Below, piece after piece: positions 1 to 7,242 of a stretch of DNA of 16,695 nucleotides. Location of the stretch: contig JBFGCT010000087.1 in assembly GCA_041581055.1 (NCBI GenBank), positions 1 through 16,695 on the forward strand. Reading direction: 5' to 3'. Below the pieces are notes generated by a model. It was not told the origin of the DNA and searched no databases. It was given only the letters and a program-made list of their open reading frames with translations. The DNA comes from JBFGCT01 sp041581055 (lineage in GTDB: Bacteria > Actinomycetota > Acidimicrobiia > Acidimicrobiales > Ilumatobacteraceae). How positions within the stretch are numbered: position 1 is the first letter of the stretch; every line of letters starts with the position of its first letter. Both the position numbers and the translations under genes were made by a program.

Positions 1-285
1 CGTCGTCGGCGGGGCGGTCGTCGTCGGCGGGGCGGTCGTCGTCGGCGGGCTCGTCGTCGTCGGCGGGCTCGTCGTCGTCGGCGGGATGGTCGTCGTCGTC
101 GGCGGGATGGTGGTCGTCGGCGGGATGGTCGTCGTCGTCGGCGGGATGGTGGTCGTCGGCGGGATGGTCGTCGTCGTGCTCGTCGTCGTGGTGGTCGTCG
201 TCGGCGGGGCGGTCGTCGTCGGCGGGATGGTCGTCGTCGGCGGGATGGTCGTCGTCGTGGTCGTCGGCGGCGGCGTGGTCGGGGT
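1..285 (-). repeat. Degenerate 18/21-bp tandem repeat encoding PPTTT(A/I/S) linker
   Basis: The first 285 bases are built from units that read, on the minus strand, CCG CCG ACG ACG ACC plus GCC, ATC or AGC. This gives PPTTTA, PPTTTI, PPTTTS and the longer PPTTTTI. One irregular stretch is mostly Thr (four Thr, Ser, seven Thr). The frame stays open through all units, so it is a coding linker and not a non-coding satellite. Pro/Thr linkers of this type usually join an extracellular catalytic or binding domain to a further domain or to the cell surface, which here would lie to the left of the window. Such arrays change length easily by slippage. Confidence 0.9.
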
Positions 286-1962
286 GGAGCCCCAGGCGCT
301 CAGCGGCCCGGCCGGGAAGCGGGCGCCGGTGGCGACGCCGGCGAGCGACGCGACCGCCGCGGGAAGCTGCCCCGCCACGACCGCGCCGGCCGGGCGGCGG
401 TAGTCGTCGGCGGCGACGTCGCGCACGTAGGGGTTGGCGGGGGCGTGGCTGTCCTCGCCGGACGCGTCCTGTCCGGTGGCCTGGCGATGAGCTTCGATCG
501 TCGTCGAATAGGACAGCGGCTGCGGCCAGTTCGCCCAACGCGACACGTGCGCGGTCGGCGAGCCCGGCGGCATCCAGTACGCGTTGTGGTCGGCCCGCAC
601 GTTCATGTCGGCGGCCGAACGGGCGCCGGTCCAGTCGTCGACGTTCAGCAACGCCGGCGCTCCGGTGGCGCCCCCGCCCAAGGTGTTGGCGTACAGCCCC
701 ACGTCCTCGACGTCGGAGCGAGGACCGTCCTCGACCCAGATGTCGCGCTTGTTGCCGAACAGCGCGTTGTGCCACACCTCGGTGTCGTGGCTCTCGAGCA
801 CCCACACCCCGGCCTCGCCGTTGTCGACGACGGTGTTGTCGACGACGATCACGTCGAACGACAGCTCGATCTCGATGCCCGATCGCATGTTGTCGTGGAC
901 GAAGTTGCGGGCGATGCGGACCGCGCTGGCGTCGAGATCGGTCCAGATGCCCGGCCCGCCGTTTCCGGCCACGTGGGAGTCGGTCATCGTGAACCCGGTC
1001 GTCTCGGTGATCTTGACGCCGCCGGCGGCGTGCCAGGCGTCGAAGTCCTCCCGGTTGTTCCCGATGACCGTCGATGACACGATCGACAGGTCGCGCGCCA
1101 GGTGGGCGTGCATCCCCAAGTGGCCGTTGTCGACGGCGAGGCTGTTGCTGATCGAGATGCGCTCCCCGATCGCCGACAGCCCCATGTACGCGTTGTCGGC
1201 CACGGTGACGTTGTCGATGACGAGGTCGTCGGCGTAGGCGCGCACGGCGGCCATGTTGGAGTACGGGGTCGCGTACCGCCGGACGTCGATGTCGCGGACC
1301 GACGAGCCGTCGGCGTGGTTGAGGTAGATCCCCCACGGCAGCACCGATCCCTCGACGAGCCGCCCGGCCGGGTTGTCGCCGATCCAGACGCGGTGGTTGG
1401 CCGTGTCGTTGAAGAACGTTCCCGGGACGACCGCGTCGCGGCTGGTGACCTCGGCGAGTTGGGCGCCGTCGAGGAAGAACTGCTCGGGCCACCCGGCCTC
1501 GGGACGATCGGCGTAGACGTGTGGTGTTCCGGCCCGCTGGAAGTTCGTCTGCCAGGCCGTGAACCAGTCGCCGCCCGAACCCGCCCAGCCGTCGACCGGG
1601 ATGGCCCCGTCGAGCGTCACCGCGGCGCCCGGCGCGGCCCGCAGGTGGACCTCCTTGGAGTAGACCTGGACGCTCTCGCGGTAGACGCCGGTGGCGATCT
1701 CGACGGTGTCGCCGTCGACCGCGAGCTGCACGGCTCGCTTGACGGTGCGCACCGGGTCGGCCGAGTCGCCCGAGCCGCTGTCGGCGCCGTCGGGCGACAC
1801 ATGGATCACCCGGGCGGCCGACGCGTGCTGCGCGACGATCGGCGCGATCGAGCCGCCGAGCAGGGTCAGGCCGACCATCGCGGCCAACGCTCGGCGCTGG
1901 GCCAACGGCCGCTTGGGCCACGTCGCGGTGTGACTCCGTCGTCTGGTTGTCGAACCGGGCAT
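1..1962 (-). CDS. Secreted right-handed parallel beta-helix protein with C-terminal Pro/Thr linker (partial)
   Basis: An unbroken minus-strand frame runs from the ATG at 1962 to the left edge, giving 654 residues with no stop, so the 3' end is missing. Residues 1-49 form a long signal peptide: RRR at 7-9, KR and RR at 17-24, a hydrophobic core at about 25-44, and an ASA cleavage site at 47-49. Residues 51-100 (VIHVSPDG, DGDTVEIATGVYRE) look like the DUF1565/pectate-lyase-fold start. Residues of about 200-450 carry repeated Asn/Gly rungs such as DNVTVADN, VDNTVVDNGEAGVW and NGGPGIW, typical of PbH1 beta-helix coils. After a globular end near residue 559 the protein enters a Thr/Pro linker. Beta-helix proteins of this kind bind or cleave polysaccharide outside the cell; the substrate cannot be read here, and an adhesive rather than catalytic role is possible. 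An SD-like GAGGAAG lies 9 nt before the ATG. The gene is divergent from mscS. Confidence 0.88.
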   Translation of the reverse strand, partial: MPGSTTRRRSHTATWPKRPLAQRRALAAMVGLTLLGGSIAPIVAQHASAARVIHVSPDGADSGSGDSADPVRTVKRAVQLAVDGDTVEIATGVYRESVQVYSKEVHLRAAPGAAVTLDGAIPVDGWAGSGGDWFTAWQTNFQRAGTPHVYADRPEAGWPEQFFLDGAQLAEVTSRDAVVPGTFFNDTANHRVWIGDNPAGRLVEGSVLPWGIYLNHADGSSVRDIDVRRYATPYSNMAAVRAYADDLVIDNVTVADNAYMGLSAIGERISISNSLAVDNGHLGMHAHLARDLSIVSSTVIGNNREDFDAWHAAGGVKITETTGFTMTDSHVAGNGGPGIWTDLDASAVRIARNFVHDNMRSGIEIELSFDVIVVDNTVVDNGEAGVWVLESHDTEVWHNALFGNKRDIWVEDGPRSDVEDVGLYANTLGGGATGAPALLNVDDWTGARSAADMNVRADHNAYWMPPGSPTAHVSRWANWPQPLSYSTTIEAHRQATGQDASGEDSHAPANPYVRDVAADDYRRPAGAVVAGQLPAAVASLAGVATGARFPAGPLSAWGSTPTTPPPTTTTTTIPPTTTIPPTTTAPPTTTTTTTSTTTTIPPTTTIPPTTTTIPPTTTIPPTTTTIPPTTTSPPTTTSPPTTTAPPTTTAPPTT

Positions 1963-1971
1963 CCGGGCGGG

Positions 1972-1978
1972 CTTCCTC
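1972..1978 (-). promoter_or_regulatory. Shine-Dalgarno site of the beta-helix gene
   Basis: On the minus strand GAGGAAG ends 9 nt before the ATG at 1962. It supports this start and the signal peptide it gives. Several other genes in the window lack such a site and appear leaderless, so this gene is initiated differently from mscS across the same intergenic region. Confidence 0.55.
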
Positions 1979-2047
1979 GCGCTCGCGGGGTGCGGACGCA
2001 TCACAAGGGGCCTCGGCCGCGGACGGGCCGGCTTGAGTCCAGAGTCG

Positions 2048-2080
2048 GGCAAGGCATCGGCAAGGCGACGGCAAGACGAC
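2048..2080 (+). repeat. Three tandem 11-bp repeats upstream of mscS
   Basis: The units are GGCAAGGCATC, GGCAAGGCGAC and GGCAAGACGAC, head to tail at 2048, 2059 and 2070. The 11-bp period is about one helical turn, so the GGCAAG hexamers face the same side of the DNA. The array sits in the 184-bp divergent region between the beta-helix gene and mscS, 53 bp before the mscS -10 hexamer. It could be an activator site or a chance low-complexity run. Confidence 0.5.
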
Positions 2081-2110
2081 CGCGCACCGCGCGAACCCCG
2101 GGGCATCCCT

Positions 2111-2138
2111 CACCGGACCGGTGCCGAATGGGTACGTT
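2111..2138 (+). promoter_or_regulatory. Leaderless promoter of mscS with palindrome in the -35 region
   Basis: TACGTT at 2133-2138 fits the actinobacterial -10 pattern TAnnnT and is followed by 8 nt and then the GTG start at 2147, leaving no room for a Shine-Dalgarno site. A perfect palindrome, CACCGG-A-CCGGTG, at 2111-2123 covers the expected -35 position, where no TTGACA-like hexamer is seen. This suggests, but does not prove, operator control. Confidence 0.5.
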
Positions 2139-2146
2139 CGACACTC

Positions 2147-3160
2147 GTGGAACACGTACTGCGCGCGGCTCCCGACGACCAGCAACTGGTCGACGCGTGC
2201 GGTTCCGACCCCACGTGGGCCTGTCGGCGAACGTTCGACCTCACCGGCGGCAACGAAGCGCTGAGCGGCCTGGTCGACTGGTTCGTCGGCGGCCCGGTCG
2301 CCGTGATCGCGATCCTCGCCGTCGCCTGGATCCTCACGCGGCTGGCCCGCCGCTACGTCCAACGGGCGGTCGAGCGGTTCGCCGCCCAGGACCGGGCGAC
2401 CAGCGCGCGGTTGACCGACCTCGGCATCGTCCCGGCGGAGATCCTCGAACCCGGCGACACGGGGCGGTCCGAGGCGAGGGCGCACTCGATCGGAACCGTC
2501 CTCGGCAGCTCGGTCGCGGTGTTCATCTGGGTGGTCGCCGGGATGATGGCCCTCGGCCAACTCAACCTCGACATCGGGCCGCTGATCGCCGGCGCCGGGA
2601 TCGCCGGCATCGCGCTCGGATTCGGCGCGCAGAGCCTGGTCAAGGACTGCGTGAACGGGCTGTTCGTGCTGATCGAGGACCAGTACGGCATCGGCGACGT
2701 CATCGACCTCGGCGAGGCGGTCGGCGTCGTCGAACGGGTCTCGTTGCGCACCACGGTGCTGCGCGGCCTCGACGGGGCCGTCTGGCACGTCCCCAACGGT
2801 GAGGTGCAGCGCGTGGGCAACCGCTCGATGTTGTGGTCGGTCGCGCTCATCGACGTCGACGTCGCCTACGACAGCGACCTCGCTCGGGCGCGCGAGATCA
2901 TGCTCGACACCGCCAACGAGGTGTGCTCCTCGCCGGAGTGGAGCGACACGATCCTCGACGAGCCCGAGGTGCTCGGTGTCGAGGCGCTCGCCGCCGACGG
3001 CATCACGATGCGGATGATCGTCAAGACGACCCCGGGGTCGCAGTGGGGCCTCCAGCGAACGCTGCGCGAGGCGTTCAAGGAGTCCTTCGACGACGCCGGC
3101 ATCGAGATCCCGTTCCCGCAACGAACGGTCTGGATGCGCCAGGCCCCGGCAAGCTCGTGA
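2147..3160 (+). CDS. mscS: MscS-type small-conductance mechanosensitive channel
   Basis: This is a 337-residue inner-membrane channel that opens on membrane tension to release solutes during hypo-osmotic shock. Hydrophobic segments lie at about 47-64 and 118-136, and the pore helix at 146-167 carries the Gly/Ala-rich packing and the family signature GIALGFGAQSLVKD. The following residues (NGLFVLIEDQYGIGDVI, VGVVERVSLRTT, GAVWHVPNGEV) are the MscS beta domain, and the alpha/beta C-terminal domain ends near PFPQRTVW. The frame is open upstream to 2033, but that extension is Arg/Pro-rich and unlike the family. The GTG at 2147 is preferred because a TAnnnT hexamer sits 8 nt before it. The DUF2207 gene follows after 46 nt and may be co-transcribed. 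The family is clear; channel conductance is not predictable. Confidence 0.93.
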   Translation: MEHVLRAAPDDQQLVDACGSDPTWACRRTFDLTGGNEALSGLVDWFVGGPVAVIAILAVAWILTRLARRYVQRAVERFAAQDRATSARLTDLGIVPAEILEPGDTGRSEARAHSIGTVLGSSVAVFIWVVAGMMALGQLNLDIGPLIAGAGIAGIALGFGAQSLVKDCVNGLFVLIEDQYGIGDVIDLGEAVGVVERVSLRTTVLRGLDGAVWHVPNGEVQRVGNRSMLWSVALIDVDVAYDSDLARAREIMLDTANEVCSSPEWSDTILDEPEVLGVEALAADGITMRMIVKTTPGSQWGLQRTLREAFKESFDDAGIEIPFPQRTVWMRQAPASS

Positions 3161-3206
3161 CCGGAATTGGTGACTGGTTCGGCGTGTCTGATGGCACACT
3201 GAAGGG

Positions 3207-4703
3207 ATGACGGCCGGGCCGGTGGGCGCCTTCACAGCCGCAATCCCGGGATTCGACCTCTTCGCGCCGGGCCACTCAGGTGGTTCGCTCGCGCTCACGA
3301 TCGGGCTCACGCTCGCCGCGTTCGCCGTGCTCGCCTACACCGAGCACCGGGTCGCCCCCGTTCGGCCCGAGCCGGCGGCCCAGGCCGGGGCCCTGCGCCG
3401 CGACTCGCCGGCGGTGGTCAACATCCTGACGAACGACGCGACGCTGACCGCCGCCGGGTTCCGCGCCACCATGATCGACCTCGCGGCGCGTGGCTGGTTG
3501 CGCATCTTGCCGCCCGACGACGACGACGAGCTGGCGCGGGTGCGGCCGGCGGCGACCGCCTTCGACGGCGACTCGCTGCTGCCCCACGAACGCCTCGTGC
3601 TCCAGCACGTCATGGCCCGATTCACGACCGACCGGGCGATCCCCGCCCGGTATCTCGCGGTCGACGTCCACGGTTCGTGGTGGCGGCGCTTCCGTTCGCT
3701 GGCCGCCGCCGCCGCCGTCCGCGACGGCCTCGTCAAGCGTCGCTGGAACCCGCTCTTCCTCCTGCCGGCCATCGTGCTCACGGCGCTGGCCGCGCTGTCG
3801 TGGCGCGCCGGGCGCAGCGGCGGCGACAACGGGGTCGCCGTGGTCGACTCGATCGAACGGCGCCTGGTCGCGGTCGCCGTGTTGATCGCGATCGTGGCGC
3901 TCGTCGTGCGCATCGGGCAGCACCTCGTGCGCCGCGAGCTCACCCACACCGAGGCCGGGCTGGCCGCGACCCAACGGTGGCTGGCGGTCCGCGAGCGGCT
4001 GGTCGGCAACGGCTTCGGCCCGATGGCCCCGAGCGCGCTCGAGACCGGCGACCGCCGACTCGCGTACGCGTCCGCGATGTGCCTCGCCGAGGGCGCGGCG
4101 ATCGAGCTTCCCCTCGCCAGGGAAGACCACACCCGCGCATGGAGCGCGGTCAAGGGCAAGGCCCGTCTCGTGCGGGTGAGGTACCCGATCCGGATCGGGT
4201 ACGGCCTGCACCCGGCGGCGGCGCTGGCGATCGGCCTCGCGCTGGCGTTCGGCGGCCTGTCGGGCAAGCGCTGGTTCAGCGACGTCGCCCGCGGCGAGGC
4301 GCTCGACTCGCTGTACGAGCGCTTCCCCGATCAGGACTGGCTGCTCGCCGACATCGCGACCGGGCTCGCCGTGGTGTCGTTCGTGCCGCTGCTCGTCGGG
4401 CTGTGGATGGCCTTCGCCGGCGCCGCCGACATGTTCAACACGATCGAGCGCACCGGCGTCGTGCTGCGCGCCCGGCGGCCGGCCGAGGTCAGCCCGCTGC
4501 CGCGCCCGCTGCGCAGGTTGCTCGAGCGCGACCACTACAGCGTCTTCTTGGCCGTCGACGATGGATCGCGGGGGCGGCTCGTCGCCTGGCGCTCGAACGA
4601 GCGAAATGCGATCCCCCAGGGCGCCCGCGCCGTGGTGCGGGCAACGCCGTTGCTGGGGTACGTCCGCCGGTCGACCCCGGTCGGGCACCGCCTGCCCGAA
4701 TGA
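3207..4703 (+). CDS. DUF2207/YciQ-like predicted membrane protein
   Basis: This is a 498-residue protein resembling the C-terminal part of DUF2207 (YciQ-like) membrane proteins. The diagnostic stretch is at about 60-100, where a Pro/Ala-rich lead is followed by the pattern ATLTAAGFRATMIDLAARGW and LRILPPDDDDE, like the family's 'A...LLDLAARG.L.I' block. Hydrophobic segments lie at about 27-44, 183-200, 219-240, 332-352 and 386-406. No signal peptide or N-terminal DUF2207 beta domain is seen, so it looks shorter than full-length members. The function of the family is unknown. The ATG at 3207 has GAAGGG directly abutting it, which is too close for a normal Shine-Dalgarno site, so the start is moderately certain. 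Its stop overlaps the maeA start as ATGA, so the two are probably translated in a coupled way. It contains a 22-bp perfect palindrome at 4181-4202. Confidence 0.72.
   Translation: MTAGPVGAFTAAIPGFDLFAPGHSGGSLALTIGLTLAAFAVLAYTEHRVAPVRPEPAAQAGALRRDSPAVVNILTNDATLTAAGFRATMIDLAARGWLRILPPDDDDELARVRPAATAFDGDSLLPHERLVLQHVMARFTTDRAIPARYLAVDVHGSWWRRFRSLAAAAAVRDGLVKRRWNPLFLLPAIVLTALAALSWRAGRSGGDNGVAVVDSIERRLVAVAVLIAIVALVVRIGQHLVRRELTHTEAGLAATQRWLAVRERLVGNGFGPMAPSALETGDRRLAYASAMCLAEGAAIELPLAREDHTRAWSAVKGKARLVRVRYPIRIGYGLHPAAALAIGLALAFGGLSGKRWFSDVARGEALDSLYERFPDQDWLLADIATGLAVVSFVPLLVGLWMAFAGAADMFNTIERTGVVLRARRPAEVSPLPRPLRRLLERDHYSVFLAVDDGSRGRLVAWRSNERNAIPQGARAVVRATPLLGYVRRSTPVGHRLPE
4181..4202. repeat. 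22-bp perfect palindrome inside the DUF2207 gene
   Basis: The half GTACCCGATCC at 4181-4191 is followed without spacer by its exact reverse complement GGATCGGGTAC at 4192-4202; the next pair (G/G) does not match. It encodes Y-P-I-R-I-G-Y, mirrored at the codon level. It may be a protein-binding site, a cruciform-forming site, or a by-product of codon choice. Confidence 0.9.
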
Positions 4704-6364
4704 TCGGGCCGATGCCGACCGGTTACCGGCTGATCCGCAACCGCTACCTGAACAAGGGCACCGCGTTCACCGAGGAAGAGCGGACGCTGCTCGGCGTGCG
4801 GGGGCTCGTGCCGCCCGCCGTCGAGACGATCGAGACCCAGCTCGACCGGGTCCGCGCCGAGTACGACCAGGCGACGACCGACCTCCAGCGGCACATCTTC
4901 CTGCGGCTCCTCCAGCAGCGGAACACCGTGCTGTTCTACGCCTACCTGGAACGGCACCTGGAGGAGCTGCTGCCGATCGTCTACACCCCGACCGTCGGCC
5001 TGGCCTGCCAGGAGTGGTCGCGCATCTACCGTCGTGAGCACGGGCTGTACCTGGCGTGGCCCGACCGGCATCGGGTCGGCGAGCTGCTCGACAACGCGCT
5101 GGCCGACGACGAGATCGACGTGATCGTCGCCACCGACGGCGAGCGGGTGCTCGGGCTCGGCGATCTCGGCATCGGGGGCATGGGCATCCCGATCGGCAAG
5201 CTGTCGCTCTACACCGCGGCGGGCGGCATCGATCCGGCGCGCACGCTCCCGGTGATGATCGACGTCGGCACGAACAACGAGGCCCTGCTCTCCGACCCGT
5301 TGTACCTCGGCTGGCGGCACCGGCGCGTCGGGGAAAGCGACTACGACGAGCTCGTCGACGCGTTCGTGCACGAGCTCCGCGCCCGGCGGCCGCGGGTGCT
5401 GCTGCAGTGGGAGGACTTCGCCCAGCAGAACGCGACCAGGCTGCTCGAGCGCCACCGCCACACGCTGTGCTCGTTCAACGACGACATCCAGGGCACCGCC
5501 GCCGTGACGACGTCGGCGATCCTCGCCGGGATGCGGGCGACGGGCACCCCGCTCACCGAGCTGCGGCTGGTCGTCGTCGGCGCCGGGTCGGCCGGCACCG
5601 GCATCGTCCGCCAGGCGATCCGGGCGATGACCCGTGCCGGGCTCTCCCCCGCCGAGGCGACCCGGCGCTGCTGGCTGGTCGACCGGGACGGCCTGCTCCA
5701 CGACGGGATGGACAACTTGCTCGACATCCAGCGCGATCTCGTGCGCCCGGCGGCCGAGGTCGAGCCGCTCCCCCGCGATCTCGACGGTCGGATCGACCTG
5801 GTCGAGGTGTGCCGTCACGTCGGGCCCCACGCGCTCGTCGGGGTCAGCGGGCAGCCGGGGCTGTTCACCGAGGCGGCGCTGCGGGCGATGGCCGAACGGG
5901 TGGAACACCCGATCGTGCTCCCGCTGTCGAATCCGACCGTCCGGGCCGAGGCGCAGCCCGCCGACGTCGTGGCGTGGACGGCGGGCGCGGCGATGGTCGG
6001 CACCGGCAGCCCGTTCGCCCCGGTGCGCTACGGCGCGCGGACGATCGAGGTCTCACAGGTCAACAACGTGCACGTCTTCCCCGGCGTCGGCCTCGGCGTG
6101 CTCGCCGCGCAGGCGACCACGGTGACCGACAACATGCTGACCGTCGCCGCCGACGCCGTGAGCGAGCTGTCGCCGGCCGCCGAGCACGGCCCCGGCGCGC
6201 CGCTGCTCCCGCCGGTCGCCGACAGCCGGCGCATCTCGCGCCGAGTCGCCGCCGCGGTCGCCCGGGCGGCGGTCGACGACGGGGTCGCCACCGCCACCGA
6301 GCCGGTCGACGATCGACTCGCCGAGCTGAGCTGGACGCCGGTCTACCCCGACTTCACCGTCTGA
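4700..6364 (+). CDS. maeA: NAD-dependent malic enzyme (oxaloacetate-decarboxylating)
   Basis: This is a 554-residue cytosolic enzyme converting malate to pyruvate, CO2 and NADH, linking the TCA cycle to pyruvate. It is about the length of the large-subunit bacterial/eukaryotic type (E. coli MaeA, 565), not the short 400-residue type. Visible motifs are YTPTVG at 95-100 (catalytic Tyr95), GIGGMGIPIGKLSLYTAAGGI with Lys167 as the likely general base, MIDVGTNNE, WEDFAQQNA with metal ligands Glu238 and Asp239, FNDDIQGTAAV at 259-269 with Asp262, the Rossmann loop GAGSAG at 294-299, LSNPT, and NNVHVFPGVGLG near the C-terminus. The ATG at 4700 overlaps the upstream TGA by the ATGA pattern; an in-frame ATG five codons downstream is the main alternative. 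The 3' end overlaps the convergent hydrolase gene by 22 bp. NAD rather than NADP preference is inferred from the family. Confidence 0.94.
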   Translation: MIGPMPTGYRLIRNRYLNKGTAFTEEERTLLGVRGLVPPAVETIETQLDRVRAEYDQATTDLQRHIFLRLLQQRNTVLFYAYLERHLEELLPIVYTPTVGLACQEWSRIYRREHGLYLAWPDRHRVGELLDNALADDEIDVIVATDGERVLGLGDLGIGGMGIPIGKLSLYTAAGGIDPARTLPVMIDVGTNNEALLSDPLYLGWRHRRVGESDYDELVDAFVHELRARRPRVLLQWEDFAQQNATRLLERHRHTLCSFNDDIQGTAAVTTSAILAGMRATGTPLTELRLVVVGAGSAGTGIVRQAIRAMTRAGLSPAEATRRCWLVDRDGLLHDGMDNLLDIQRDLVRPAAEVEPLPRDLDGRIDLVEVCRHVGPHALVGVSGQPGLFTEAALRAMAERVEHPIVLPLSNPTVRAEAQPADVVAWTAGAAMVGTGSPFAPVRYGARTIEVSQVNNVHVFPGVGLGVLAAQATTVTDNMLTVAADAVSELSPAAEHGPGAPLLPPVADSRRISRRVAAAVARAAVDDGVATATEPVDDRLAELSWTPVYPDFTV

Positions 6365-7242
6365 CGCGCGGGCTCGACGGCGCGCACGGCGTTGCGCCCG
6401 ATCTCGGCGATGATCTCGCTCCAGCGCGGCCGCGGCAGGTCGTGACCCATGTCGGGATACATGATCAGGCGCGAGCCGGGCACGGCGTTGGCGGTCGCGA
6501 TCCCCCCGCTCGGCTTGACGAGCGTGTCGACCAGGCCGTGGATCACGAGCGTCGGCACGGTGACGCCGGCCAGCGCGGCGGTGCGATCGGGGCTGGCCAT
6601 GATCGCCGCCGTCTGCCGGGCGAGACCCTCGAGACGGAAGCTGCGCTCCACGCTGATCTTCGCCTTGAGCAGGTGGGCCTCGGGGTCGAAGTGCGGGCCG
6701 GAGAACAACAGGAAGTTGTCGACCGAGCGCTGCGCCGCGGTCTCCCGCGTCGGCGGCTTCATCCGGGCGATCTTGCGCACCACCTTGAGGGTGGCCCGGC
6801 CGTTCTTGCCGTCGCCGGTGTTGGACATGATCGACGTGAGCGAGCGCACCTTGTGCGGATGGTCGATCGTGAGCTGCTGGGCGATCATGCCGCCCATCGA
6901 CATCCCGACGACATGGGCCGACTCGATGTCGAGGGCGTCGAGCAGCCCGGCGGCGTCGTTCGCCATGTCGGAGATGTGGTACCCGGCCTTCGGGGGCCGC
7001 TTGGCCAGCGCGCCGGCGAGCGACCTCCACTGCGACGGCGCCTCCCAGTCGAACTCGGTGCTCAGCCCCTGGTCGCGGTTGTCGTAGATGACGACCTGGA
7101 ACCCCTCGTCGGCGAGCTCCTCGACGAACGCCGGATCCCAGTCGGTCAGCTGGCCGCCGAGTCCCATGACGAGCAGAAGGGGCTCGCCGCTGCCGACCGT
7201 CGCGTATTCGAGTGTGATGCCGTTCGCTTGGACAGATGCCAT
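6343..7242 (-). CDS. Alpha/beta-fold hydrolase
   Basis: This is a 299-residue soluble hydrolase. The alpha/beta-hydrolase triad is readable: nucleophile Ser115 in GMSMGG (113-118), acid Asp239 in HGLVDTLV, and His267 in DMGHDLP. The oxyanion-hole region is VMGLGGQLTDW (25-35) and the strand-4 block is YDNRDQGLS (53-61). The sequence resembles the broad group annotated as proline iminopeptidase, haloperoxidase or 3-oxoadipate enol-lactonase, and the substrate cannot be told. No signal peptide is present, so it should be cytoplasmic. Its ATG shares one base with the TGA of the RlmI-like gene (TGATG), which indicates translational coupling as the last gene of a three-gene operon. Its TAG lies inside the end of maeA on the opposite strand. 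Confidence 0.9.
   Translation of the reverse strand: MASVQANGITLEYATVGSGEPLLLVMGLGGQLTDWDPAFVEELADEGFQVVIYDNRDQGLSTEFDWEAPSQWRSLAGALAKRPPKAGYHISDMANDAAGLLDALDIESAHVVGMSMGGMIAQQLTIDHPHKVRSLTSIMSNTGDGKNGRATLKVVRKIARMKPPTRETAAQRSVDNFLLFSGPHFDPEAHLLKAKISVERSFRLEGLARQTAAIMASPDRTAALAGVTVPTLVIHGLVDTLVKPSGGIATANAVPGSRLIMYPDMGHDLPRPRWSEIIAEIGRNAVRAVEPARQTVKSG

Noticed and set aside
1..285. Possible CRISPR or non-coding satellite
   Set aside because: Units are contiguous without spacers and keep one open reading frame encoding a Pro/Thr linker.
86..403. Val/Gly-rich plus-strand open frame
   Set aside because: It is the exact antisense of the Pro/Thr linker of the beta-helix gene; no RBS and no plausible protein.
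2033..2146. N-terminal extension of MscS from a TTG at 2033
   Set aside because: The added residues are Arg/Pro-rich, cross the tandem repeat and promoter, and are not typical of the family.
445..2802. Long plus-strand Arg/Pro/Asp-rich frames over the beta-helix gene and into mscS
   Set aside because: They lie antisense or out of frame to two well-supported genes and show the composition of GC-rich shadow frames.
3195..3200. CACACT as a -10 hexamer for the DUF2207 gene
   Set aside because: The spacing of 6 nt to the ATG would fit, but it lacks the TA of TAnnnT; co-transcription with mscS is as likely.
3276..4688. 470-codon minus-strand frame opposite the DUF2207 gene
   Set aside because: Arg/Gly/His-rich shadow with no domain; the plus strand has membrane segments and a family block.
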